Assembly (NCBI GenBank): GCA_037131655.1
Contig: JBAXQP010000125.1
Span: forward strand, 1 to 7,925
Origin: a bacterium
Lineage (GTDB): Bacteria > Armatimonadota > Fimbriimonadia > Fimbriimonadales > JBAXQP01
Direction of reading: 5' to 3'
Length of the DNA stretch: 7,925 bases
Shown here one piece after another: positions 1 through 6,626 of this stretch. The notes beneath the pieces are model-generated. The model saw nothing but the letters and a program-made list of their open reading frames with translations, searched no databases and was not told the origin of the DNA. A program made the translations under genes and the position numbers. Positions within the stretch are counted from its first letter, which is position 1; every line of letters begins with the position of its first letter.

Positions 1-153
1 GATGATAACAGTAATTTTGCAGGTATATTCAAGCCTTTTTGAAACCGAAAATACAATTGGTATGAATTCGTTTGTTCCGTGTAATGGAAATAGAATAAGT
101 TCATGCAATAAGAGACGGATGTATTTGCTCTTGTTGACTAGTCTAGGAGATAA
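1..153. other. Upstream intergenic stretch, no convincing gene
   Basis: This AT-rich stretch precedes the small ORF at 154. One forward frame stays open from position 2 to a TGA at 158-160 (52 codons), with possible ATG starts at 2 and 62, but no clear ribosome binding site precedes them and the peptide resembles nothing I know. I treat it as non-coding leader DNA. A candidate promoter is listed separately. Confidence 0.5.
39..66 (+). promoter_or_regulatory. Candidate sigma-70-type promoter for the small ORF and diguanylate cyclase gene
   Basis: TTGAAA at 39-44 could be a -35 box. After a 16-bp spacer comes TATGAA at 61-66, preceded by TG one base further upstream (58-59), which would make an extended -10 element. 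Transcription would start near 73 and leave a leader of about 80 nt before the ATG at 154. The match is partial (4 of 6 in the -10), and the organism's promoter consensus is unknown. Confidence 0.3.
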
Positions 154-309
154 ATGGTGATTGATTACAGACCTCGAGGTCGCAGTTATAGAATAAAGGC
201 ACAAGCAGGTCGCATCGTTAAAGCCATGCCGTTACCCATGCCTGTAACGCTGCAGAATGCTTTTCATACAATACTAAACGCTAATCTATCCTGTGGAGTA
301 GCGGCATGA
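154..309 (+). CDS. Small 51-residue protein, translationally coupled to the diguanylate cyclase
   Basis: The frame runs from ATG at 154 to TGA at 307-309 and encodes 51 residues beginning MVIDYRPRGRSYRIK. AGGAG at 145-149 lies 4 nt before the ATG, and an in-frame TAA immediately precedes the ATG, so the start is well fixed. The stop overlaps the downstream ATG at 306 as ATGA, the arrangement typical of translational coupling. The N-terminal half is strongly basic (about six Arg/Lys in the first 16 residues); the rest is mildly hydrophobic with no clear membrane span. I recognise no family. It could be a small partner of the cyclase, a leader peptide that sets cyclase translation, or a chance frame: 51 open codons alone are not rare, so the claim rests on the Shine-Dalgarno and the exact 4-nt overlap. 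Confidence 0.5.
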   Translation: MVIDYRPRGRSYRIKAQAGRIVKAMPLPMPVTLQNAFHTILNANLSCGVAA

Positions 310-1694
310 GAATACTTGTTGCTGAAAATAAGCCAGTCTCTGCCCAATCTCTTCAGGAGGTTCTGCAGTCGATCGGCTACAACGTCATTAGCGCCTCAAA
401 TATTGAACAAGCATGGGAATGCCTCCAAGACGAGAATATCCAAATCGTAGTCTCGGCATGGGATACTGACTTCGATGGCCTTGAACTATGCCAACGAATC
501 CGCAACAAAGAAACAGCTAATTACGTCTATACAATCCTGTTGCCCTCTTACTCAGTTATAAATAATCTCAATGACGCTCTGGATGTGGGAGTTGATGATT
601 TTCTCAAATTACCTCTTGATAAGGAAGAGCTTCTTATTCGGTTAAAAGTTGCCTCTCGTATTCTCGCCATACGCACTGAGATCCAAGAGAATTCAGAGCA
701 TTTGCGATTAACCAAAGACCACTTGGCAGCGATAAATTCTCTTAATAATCAACCCACGCGCAGGTTCCAAGAACTCTTTGAGAACTTACCGATTGCCTGC
801 CATACATTCGATAAACACGGCAAAATTTATGAATGGAACAGGGAAAGCGAGAAACTTTTTGGCGTCCCTTCTCAACTGGCATTCCAGAAGAAAGTGAATG
901 ACCTGTTTAACCAGCAAGCTTCAAAGGCAATCTTAAAAAAGAGCCATTCACGTGTTTTCGCCGGACAATTATTCAATGGTCTTGAATGGACTTACCAGCA
1001 CCCTGAAGGTAGAAATCTTTACTTGCTCTCCTACATTTTCCCACAGCGACGAGGAGATGGAGAAATCATTGGCGCTGTCTGCACAACAATCGATATTACC
1101 GAACGCAAAACGTTAGAGCAGCAGACCGAACAGCAAAAACACGAGTTGGAAATAGCAAACACCAAACTGAAAACGCTCGCAACTTTGGACGGCCTTACCG
1201 GGCTATATAACCACCGAGCTTTCCAGGAAAGGCTCGAAGAAGAAATGCTTTACTCGCTTCGACAAAATATTCCAATGAGCCTGGCAATGATCGATGTTGA
1301 CAAGTTCAAAGATTTTAACGATACTTTCGGCCATCCCCTTGGAGACGAAGCGCTTCAAAACGTTGCGAGATTATTGGAAGAAAATATCCGAGCCGGTGAT
1401 TTCGTTGCACGTTATGGTGGTGAAGAATTTGCAGTAATCATGCGTAATGCCAATCTAGACGGCTCCCTCATACTCGCCGAGCGAATTCGTGCCGGTATCG
1501 AGACAGCGCCATGGAAACAGCGTGGAGTAACCGTTAGTATCGGTGTCGCCACCGTAACTCCTGCAATCGCCTCACGAGCCGATCTCATTGATCAAGCGGA
1601 TAAGTCCCTCTATATGTCAAAGAGAAATGGCCGAAACCGCATCACCCACGCCGCGGAATTGCCGGCAAACAAAGCGCTGAAACCCGCCAGCTAA
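306..1694 (+). CDS. Diguanylate cyclase: degenerate receiver, PAS and GGDEF domains
   Basis: This 462-residue cytoplasmic protein probably makes cyclic di-GMP from two GTP. Domains in order: receiver-like (about 2-118), PAS with PAC tail (about 152-268, ending DITERKTLEQQ), a short coiled-coil linker (about 264-292) and GGDEF (about 290-448). The catalytic domain looks active: it starts LATLDGLTGLYNH, has metal-binding Asp330 in IDVDKFKDFND, and carries the signature GGEEF at 371-375. RAGD at 362-365, five residues before the signature, matches the RxxD product-inhibition site. The receiver is unusual: the segment after beta-3 reads VVSAWDTDFDG, where the phosphoacceptor Asp is expected at about Ala51, and the conserved Lys before Pro103 is Leu102. 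It probably senses through the PAS domain or protein contacts rather than phosphorylation. GGAG at 295-298, 7 nt before the ATG, supports the start. No EAL domain, signal peptide or membrane segment is visible. Confidence 0.93.
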   Translation: MRILVAENKPVSAQSLQEVLQSIGYNVISASNIEQAWECLQDENIQIVVSAWDTDFDGLELCQRIRNKETANYVYTILLPSYSVINNLNDALDVGVDDFLKLPLDKEELLIRLKVASRILAIRTEIQENSEHLRLTKDHLAAINSLNNQPTRRFQELFENLPIACHTFDKHGKIYEWNRESEKLFGVPSQLAFQKKVNDLFNQQASKAILKKSHSRVFAGQLFNGLEWTYQHPEGRNLYLLSYIFPQRRGDGEIIGAVCTTIDITERKTLEQQTEQQKHELEIANTKLKTLATLDGLTGLYNHRAFQERLEEEMLYSLRQNIPMSLAMIDVDKFKDFNDTFGHPLGDEALQNVARLLEENIRAGDFVARYGGEEFAVIMRNANLDGSLILAERIRAGIETAPWKQRGVTVSIGVATVTPAIASRADLIDQADKSLYMSKRNGRNRITHAAELPANKALKPAS

Positions 1695-1740
1695 TACCCC
1701 TTTAGGGAAAGGTTATGGGGAAGATGCAAGAGGCAAGACG

Positions 1741-1978
1741 TTACTGCTTAATCGCATAAATACAGGATAGTATAGCGAAGTTGCGATCCCTTACTTCTCT
1801 ATTACGCCAAACGAACGGCTTGACGGTTGGTACGTAAGCTTCAATGAACGCTTCGATCGCCACGCGCAGTTCCTCGGTGAAATGAAAACTTGCCCTGCGC
1901 AGGGGGCTTGTGCGTAAGTATTCCAGACCAAACTTCCACAAGATTATGCCAATTGGCGGGGATTGGAATGTAATGAAA
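1741..1978 (-). pseudogene. Remnant of an IS630-family transposase (C-terminal end, frameshifted)
   Basis: Read leftward, two frames together give the end of an IS630-type DDE transposase. The first frame (about 1978 to 1907) reads FHYIPIPANWHNLVEVWSG, matching the family pattern HFTPxxASWLNxVExW with its catalytic Glu at 1934-1936. The second frame (about 1906 to 1741) continues LRRASFHFTEELRVAIEAF and then KPFVWRNREV, the usual family ending, and stops at 1741-1743. The switch falls in a run of five G (+ strand 1902-1906); removing one G joins the frames exactly as K-P-L-R-R. The N-terminal two thirds, including the first two DDE aspartates, are missing: upstream the frame meets the GRE-A stop codon within 16 bp. 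A separate 66-codon gene could be called in the second frame from a TTG, but I read it as debris. No inverted terminal repeat was identified. Confidence 0.75.
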
Positions 1979-1993
1979 GCTCACCTCTTCCCT

Positions 1994-4276
1994 CTACCCC
2001 ATCCCGATCAAATGCCGTGTGATGATCTCGTCTTGTACGTTCTTGTTTAGCGCAGTGAAGTAGGCGGAGTAGCCGGCTACTCGGACTACCAGGTCGGCAT
2101 GTTGTTCGGGGTGTACCTGGGCGTGCTTGAGGGTTTCCGGATTGACGACCGAGCACTGAACCATGCCGCCGCCTTGCTTGACGAACGTCTTCAGCAGAGC
2201 AACGTACGCGTCAACGAGAGAGTCGGAATTGGGCGATAGAGGTAGCTGCATATCTAGCACGGCAACTGACGGGTAATCGGTCCAGTCTATCTTAGAGATA
2301 GAGGATATATAGTGTGCCACGCTGGGAACGCGGGCAATGCGGCTTGGAGAGGCGCCTTGGGAAACATAGTTTCCTGCCTCGCGGCCATCAGGAGTGGCCA
2401 TCGCGTCGCCGCTGCTGAACCCCCAATAGGAGAAGAAAGCCGGCTGATAAGGCCCGCCGCGCACGGTGGTCATGCCGTTACAGGCCATCGCGATGTCGTG
2501 CGCGACCTTGGCGGCAAATTCATCGGCAACCCCCGTATCTTGCCCATAGTGAGGAAGTTTCATAACGGCCGCATGGAGGTCTTCATAACCAACCCAATTA
2601 GCTCTAATTGCCGTCATGAATTCATCATAAGTGCACAGCTTCTTCTCAAAGACGGCAATTCGGATCACGTTCAGGCTGTCAGCAATTGTTGCCAATCCCC
2701 AGAAGCAGATAGCCATCGGGCCATAGCGGCCGCCGCCTTGAGTAAAGTCCTTACCGCGCTCGATACAGTCAGCCATCGCTGCCGAAATTAGCGGGCAGGG
2801 GTTCACCTCAGGCCAAATACTTCCCTGCTCATACTCCAAAGCGGAAACCGTATCAAGTACCCACTTCACGTTGCGCTTGAAGCCGTTGTACACATCGTCG
2901 AAGCTCTTCGGATCGGTCACCGGAACAAAACCGATAGATGGATGCTTGGCTAATCGGTCAGGATGCAGTGTTAGTTGCAGTGATGGTACGAGCGGGAAGT
3001 ACCAATGCGCGCCTTCGGAATGTTCGACCCCTTCCAGAGCATGCTCCTGGCATCCTCCGTTCACATACAAACGGGCGTCTTCTACTCTTTTGCCCATCTT
3101 CACCTGCGCCGGGATGAGAACATCGTCGTTGAAAATGGTTAGGACGTTTCGCCCATTGGCGATAATCTCGGCGAGTTGTCGTATATAAGATTCGTCCGAT
3201 TTACTGCTGATGCGGCATTGGGGTTTGGGATTGATAAGTTTTAGGTCGTCGTGCACTTTTAAAATGAGTTTCGTAAGGGGTGTATAAAGCGGATTGCCTT
3301 CTTCGTCACACCCGCCTAAGTTCATAGTGGTGGATGTTTCCGCCCATGGGTTGTGATGAACGTCATGCCGGATGTCGGTCAAGACCAAGTACTGGGCAAG
3401 GATTTCTTCTGCTTCTTTTTCAGTCAGTGTGCCATTAGCAATATCGGCCTCATAGAAGCGTGAGAGATGCCTGTCAAGATTCCCAAGGATCGAAACTCCA
3501 ACCCCTTCGAATGAAGCAAAAAGTTCACGAGTGGAGCACATGGACATGAGCGCTTCATAAAAATTGCGAGGAGGATTGGCAGGCACTTGACGCATCGCCT
3601 CTGCAGCCTTCCTCAAGCGAGCTTCCACTACTGGGTCGGTTTCGACGGCAGCAGCAGCTTCGGTATCGTTTACGAACCGTTCTACTAGATGAAGAACTGC
3701 TTTAAGACTTCGGACAACACCTTTTAGGAAGTCCTGTGAGGCCTCATCAGGGTGCATGGCCATCGAAGCCTCTGCATCGGCGATTAGGCCTAAATAACCT
3801 TTTTTTAATACAACGTTATAGCCGATGTTATAGTGGTCGTAGTCAACTGAATTATAGAAACCGCTTAAATCGGCTTCGGTAATGGGTTTATACCGATCCC
3901 AAACATTCGTGCGGTTGAACCGTTGGTGGAACCTCTGTCTTGTCCAAGTGGCGACACCCCAACAGCCCCAGCTATTGGCGTTGCGAAGTTTGCACTCGAA
4001 TGAAAACGGAGTCGATCGAAATATAACCGGCTCAGCCATCTCCGAGATGACTTCATGCATACGCGATTTGACCTCGATAGTCGTCCATTCCGGATGCGCA
4101 TCTGCCTCGGCGTCCATCCGTTCTCGGATCGCGTCATCGACGGTCTTGTCATACAGAAGGCACCAATCATCTTGGGTCTCATCGTATCGCTGATAGTAGT
4201 CGACCAGTTCTTTCCAGGCTAACTCTAGCGGAGAGTATATTTTCTCAGTATTTCTTTTGTAGTTCAAGCTAAGCAT
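1994..4276 (-). CDS. Glycyl radical enzyme A (PFL-like family, eliminase-type active site)
   Basis: This 760-residue cytoplasmic enzyme belongs to the pyruvate formate-lyase/glycerol dehydratase superfamily. The C-terminal glycyl radical motif RVAGYSAYF places the radical on Gly735. The thiyl cysteine is Cys409 in NGGCQEH, with Glu411 two residues on as in dehydratase and lyase GREs; PFL itself has adjacent cysteines instead. Other family marks are PEVNPCPLIS (489-498), GGGRYGP (514-520), ADSLNVIRIAVFEKK (532-546) and ATPDGREAG (627-635). The length equals PFL and is shorter than glycerol or diol dehydratases (about 790-850). The N-terminal 140 residues differ from characterised GREs I know. 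The motif DHYNIGYNVVLKKG (147-160) probably replaces the usual GHxxPDYxxxLxxG element. Start: ATG at 4276 with AGAGGT 7 nt upstream; N-terminal length equals that of GRE-B (WKEL at 21-24 in both). It is last in the operon, 13 bp after GRE-B. The fold is certain; substrate unknown, elimination (dehydratase or lyase) likely. Confidence 0.93.
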   Translation of the reverse strand: MLSLNYKRNTEKIYSPLELAWKELVDYYQRYDETQDDWCLLYDKTVDDAIRERMDAEADAHPEWTTIEVKSRMHEVISEMAEPVIFRSTPFSFECKLRNANSWGCWGVATWTRQRFHQRFNRTNVWDRYKPITEADLSGFYNSVDYDHYNIGYNVVLKKGYLGLIADAEASMAMHPDEASQDFLKGVVRSLKAVLHLVERFVNDTEAAAAVETDPVVEARLRKAAEAMRQVPANPPRNFYEALMSMCSTRELFASFEGVGVSILGNLDRHLSRFYEADIANGTLTEKEAEEILAQYLVLTDIRHDVHHNPWAETSTTMNLGGCDEEGNPLYTPLTKLILKVHDDLKLINPKPQCRISSKSDESYIRQLAEIIANGRNVLTIFNDDVLIPAQVKMGKRVEDARLYVNGGCQEHALEGVEHSEGAHWYFPLVPSLQLTLHPDRLAKHPSIGFVPVTDPKSFDDVYNGFKRNVKWVLDTVSALEYEQGSIWPEVNPCPLISAAMADCIERGKDFTQGGGRYGPMAICFWGLATIADSLNVIRIAVFEKKLCTYDEFMTAIRANWVGYEDLHAAVMKLPHYGQDTGVADEFAAKVAHDIAMACNGMTTVRGGPYQPAFFSYWGFSSGDAMATPDGREAGNYVSQGASPSRIARVPSVAHYISSISKIDWTDYPSVAVLDMQLPLSPNSDSLVDAYVALLKTFVKQGGGMVQCSVVNPETLKHAQVHPEQHADLVVRVAGYSAYFTALNKNVQDEIITRHLIGMG

Positions 4277-4282
4277 AAATTA

Positions 4283-4288
4283 ACCTCT
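4283..4288 (-). promoter_or_regulatory. Ribosome binding site of GRE-A
   Basis: On the minus strand AGAGGT lies in the 13-bp gap between the GRE-B stop (4290-4292) and the GRE-A ATG (4274-4276), 6-7 nt before the ATG. It fixes the GRE-A start and shows that GRE-A initiates on its own within the same message as GRE-B. Confidence 0.75.
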
Positions 4289-4289
4289 A

Positions 4290-6578
4290 TTAGTTCATAC
4301 GTAAGAGTGTACGGTCGATGATTTCGTCCTGTACGCCCTTGCCTAAGGCGACGAAGTATGCTGAAAAACCGCAAACACGGACAACCAAACCGGAATGTTG
4401 CTCGGGGTGATCCTGAGCAGCTTTTAGTATCTCAGGGTTCACAACAGAGCATTGTAGCATCGGCCCCCCCTGCATTACGAAAGCTTTCAGCATAGAAGAA
4501 AAAGCGTTGACAGTTACTTCGTAATTGGAGGCCAGCGGCAACTGGGCATCGATCACCGCAATTGCCGGATAATCAGAAAAATCAACTTTTGACATTGAAG
4601 AAATGAAGTGAGCGATGGTTGGCACTCGCGCTATATTACTCGGGCCGGCCCCTCGCGAGAGCGGCTCTCCTGATGCGCGTCCGTCGGGTGTTGCTTTCAC
4701 AATTGTACCGAAATCAGCGAAGCAATACCATGAGAAGAATGCCGGTTGGAATGGGCCTCCACGCTCATTGGTCAATCCTTTGAATCCGGAAGCAACATCT
4801 CGAGCTACTCGTCCCGCAAATTCGTCAGTTTCCTTATCATCTTGGCCGAAGTGGGGGAGCTTGGTTAGCATTCCACGCAGTTCCTCATATCCTTCCCAAT
4901 TGGCCCGCAAAGCATTCATAAGCTCCTGATAGCTGCACAGCTTTCTTTCGAAAACGGCTAGTCGGATCGCGTTCAGACTATCAACAAGCGTAGCAAACCC
5001 GAGTATCCAAACGGAACTTGGGCCATAGCGTGTGCCGCCTTCGGTAAGGTCCTTGGCGTTCTCTAAGCAGTCAGCCATTGTTGAAGAAATGAGCGGGCAA
5101 GGGTTCACTTCGGGCCATGCTTTAGCCTGTTGGGAAACAGAGCTTGTAATATCAACGAGAATAGCTCGATGGTTGGCAAAATATATGTCATAAATATCAT
5201 CGAACGATTTCGGCTCGACGACTGGGTTAATTGGGAGGGTAGGGTCTTGCTCCTTGACATCAGGATGGAGCGTGAAATCAATAATGCGCGGAAGGTTGTA
5301 CCACCAATAGGCGCCGGCGGTCGGTTCTGTGCCTAACAGCATATGCTCCTGGCAACCCCCGTTGACATATAAACGGCAGTCCTCAAGCTTTTTGCCCATT
5401 TTTTGCTGAGCAGGGATGAGTACATCGTCGTTGTAAACGGCAAGAGTATTGTGCCCGCTAGCGATGATTTCGGCGAGCTGTTGAATATAAGCCGGATCGG
5501 ACTTGCTGCTAATGCGGCACTGGGGCTTAGGATTAATTAACTTTAAATCACAGTGTACTTGCAGAATAAGTTTGGTCAGGGGGGTGTAGATGGGTACTCC
5601 CTTTTCATCACAACCGCCCAGCTCCATCGTAGATGATGTCTCAGGGAATGGATTGTTATGGATATCGAAGCGGGCATCGGTCAAAACCATATTCCGTATC
5701 AACAAATCCGCAGCCTCTTCCTCCGTGAGCGTTCCGTTCGCCAAGTCCGCCAAATAGTAGGAAGTCAGATGGCGATCGAGATGGCCGATGATGGAGATGC
5801 CCACCCCGTCAAAGGTTGCAAAGAGTTCTCTACAAGCGCTGAGTGTGAGAAGCGCTTCGAAAAAGTTCCGTGCGGGGTTTGCAGGAACATAGCGCATAGC
5901 GTCGGCAGAGCGCTTCAACTGGGTTGCCAATAAAGGATCAGATTCATTCTTCGCTGCGGTTTCGGTCGCATCGGCAAACCGCTCGATTAGGTGGAGTAAT
6001 GCATTCAGACTTCGGATAACTGAATTTAAAAAATCCCTTTGATGCTCATCCGTGTGTTCGGCTAATGACTTTTTGGCGTCCGCAATAAGCCCAAGAAGCC
6101 CCTTCTCCAGGATGACATCATAGCCAAGGTTGTAGTGGTCGTCATCAACAGGGTAGAAGGGAAAACCGAATCCCAGATCGCGATACTTTAAATAATTCTC
6201 TCGCGGTACTTCAGCGAAGTACCTATCGGTGTACTTATATCGCATCCAATTGCCAACACTCGCCACTCCCCAGCTTGTTTGAGGTCGGCATTTACATTCG
6301 AAGGGGAAAGGGGTTTGCCGGAAAATAACCGGTTCAGCCATTTCCGCTATTACTTCGTGCATGCGCGACTTGATCTGGAATGACGTCCATTCTGGATGCG
6401 CCTCGACTTCGGCATCCATTCGTTCCCGAATAGCCTTATCGACACGATCGTCAAAGAGCAAGGTAAGTTTATCTTTGGTCTTATCGTAGACATGATAATA
6501 GCCTGCTAACTCTTTCCAAAGCTTATCAAACGAGCGTGTTAAGTTTCTCTCTGTATCGGGCATGCTTGTTAATTCCAT
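4290..6578 (-). CDS. Glycyl radical enzyme B (paralog of GRE-A, eliminase-type active site)
   Basis: This 762-residue cytoplasmic GRE aligns gap-free with GRE-A to about residue 620, then has a 2-residue insertion before ATPDGRASG. Active-site Cys409 and Glu411 lie in NGGCQEH as in GRE-A; the radical glycine is Gly737 in RVCGFSAYF, where Phe replaces the commoner Tyr and a Cys directly precedes the glycine. Hand counts give 84 of 110 identical residues at 301-410 but only 24 of 70 at 421-490 and 14 of 50 at 101-150, so the scaffold is shared and likely substrate-contact regions are not. The pair looks like an old tandem duplication. Start: the ATG at 6578 matches GRE-A in N-terminal length, but no clear Shine-Dalgarno precedes it; the ATG of Met6 (6561-6563) is an alternative. 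It lies 48 bp after the GH29-like gene and 13 bp before GRE-A. A radical SAM activase is required and is not present here. Function beyond radical elimination is not predictable. Confidence 0.93.
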   Translation of the reverse strand: MELTSMPDTERNLTRSFDKLWKELAGYYHVYDKTKDKLTLLFDDRVDKAIRERMDAEVEAHPEWTSFQIKSRMHEVIAEMAEPVIFRQTPFPFECKCRPQTSWGVASVGNWMRYKYTDRYFAEVPRENYLKYRDLGFGFPFYPVDDDHYNLGYDVILEKGLLGLIADAKKSLAEHTDEHQRDFLNSVIRSLNALLHLIERFADATETAAKNESDPLLATQLKRSADAMRYVPANPARNFFEALLTLSACRELFATFDGVGISIIGHLDRHLTSYYLADLANGTLTEEEAADLLIRNMVLTDARFDIHNNPFPETSSTMELGGCDEKGVPIYTPLTKLILQVHCDLKLINPKPQCRISSKSDPAYIQQLAEIIASGHNTLAVYNDDVLIPAQQKMGKKLEDCRLYVNGGCQEHMLLGTEPTAGAYWWYNLPRIIDFTLHPDVKEQDPTLPINPVVEPKSFDDIYDIYFANHRAILVDITSSVSQQAKAWPEVNPCPLISSTMADCLENAKDLTEGGTRYGPSSVWILGFATLVDSLNAIRLAVFERKLCSYQELMNALRANWEGYEELRGMLTKLPHFGQDDKETDEFAGRVARDVASGFKGLTNERGGPFQPAFFSWYCFADFGTIVKATPDGRASGEPLSRGAGPSNIARVPTIAHFISSMSKVDFSDYPAIAVIDAQLPLASNYEVTVNAFSSMLKAFVMQGGPMLQCSVVNPEILKAAQDHPEQHSGLVVRVCGFSAYFVALGKGVQDEIIDRTLLRMN

Positions 6579-6579
6579 A

Positions 6580-6585
6580 ATTATA
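6580..6585 (-). promoter_or_regulatory. Possible -10 element directly before the GRE-B start
   Basis: On the minus strand a perfect TATAAT ends one base before the GRE-B ATG. If used, transcription would begin inside the first codons, so translation would start at Met6 after a leader of about 10 nt. No good -35 box is found: the hexamer 17 bp upstream is TCAAAC. In this AT-rich gap the match may be chance. Confidence 0.2.
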
Positions 6586-6626
6586 TTTTATCACACTAAA
6601 TAGTTTGATCCAACCCTAATAAGAAT

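Noticed and set aside
2..160. Open forward frame touching the window start
   Set aside because: No ribosome binding site, no family resemblance, and 52 open codons is not decisive. It could be the tail of an upstream gene, which cannot be tested here.
1699..1720. Short hairpin CCTTT-AGGG-AAAGG after the cyclase stop as a terminator
   Set aside because: The stem is only 5 bp and AT-rich in part, and no T run follows in either direction.
1949..1966. CCAAT/ATTGG inverted repeat downstream of GRE-A as a terminator
   Set aside because: 5-bp stem with an 8-nt loop and no T tract; it lies in the readable IS630 fragment.
1944..2156. 70-codon minus-strand frame at the 3' end of GRE-A
   Set aside because: Overlaps the glycyl radical motif of GRE-A in another frame; low-complexity, Arg/Pro/Ser-rich translation typical of a shadow frame.
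3865..4182. 105-codon minus-strand frame overlapping the 5' part of GRE-A
   Set aside because: Lies inside GRE-A in another frame with no recognisable domain; GRE-A residues here align with GRE-B.
2312..4193. Forward open frames of about 100-160 codons antisense to GRE-A
   Set aside because: They mirror the codon structure of the strongly conserved GRE-A frame, show no family motif and are not needed to explain the region.
4615..5933. Forward open frames of about 70-105 codons antisense to GRE-B
   Set aside because: Same reason: shadows of a gene whose protein carries clear catalytic motifs.
1994..6578. Calling either GRE pyruvate formate-lyase or a propanediol/glycerol dehydratase
   Set aside because: PFL has two adjacent active-site cysteines, absent here. 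The dehydratases are longer with different N-terminal regions, so only a family-level call is supported.
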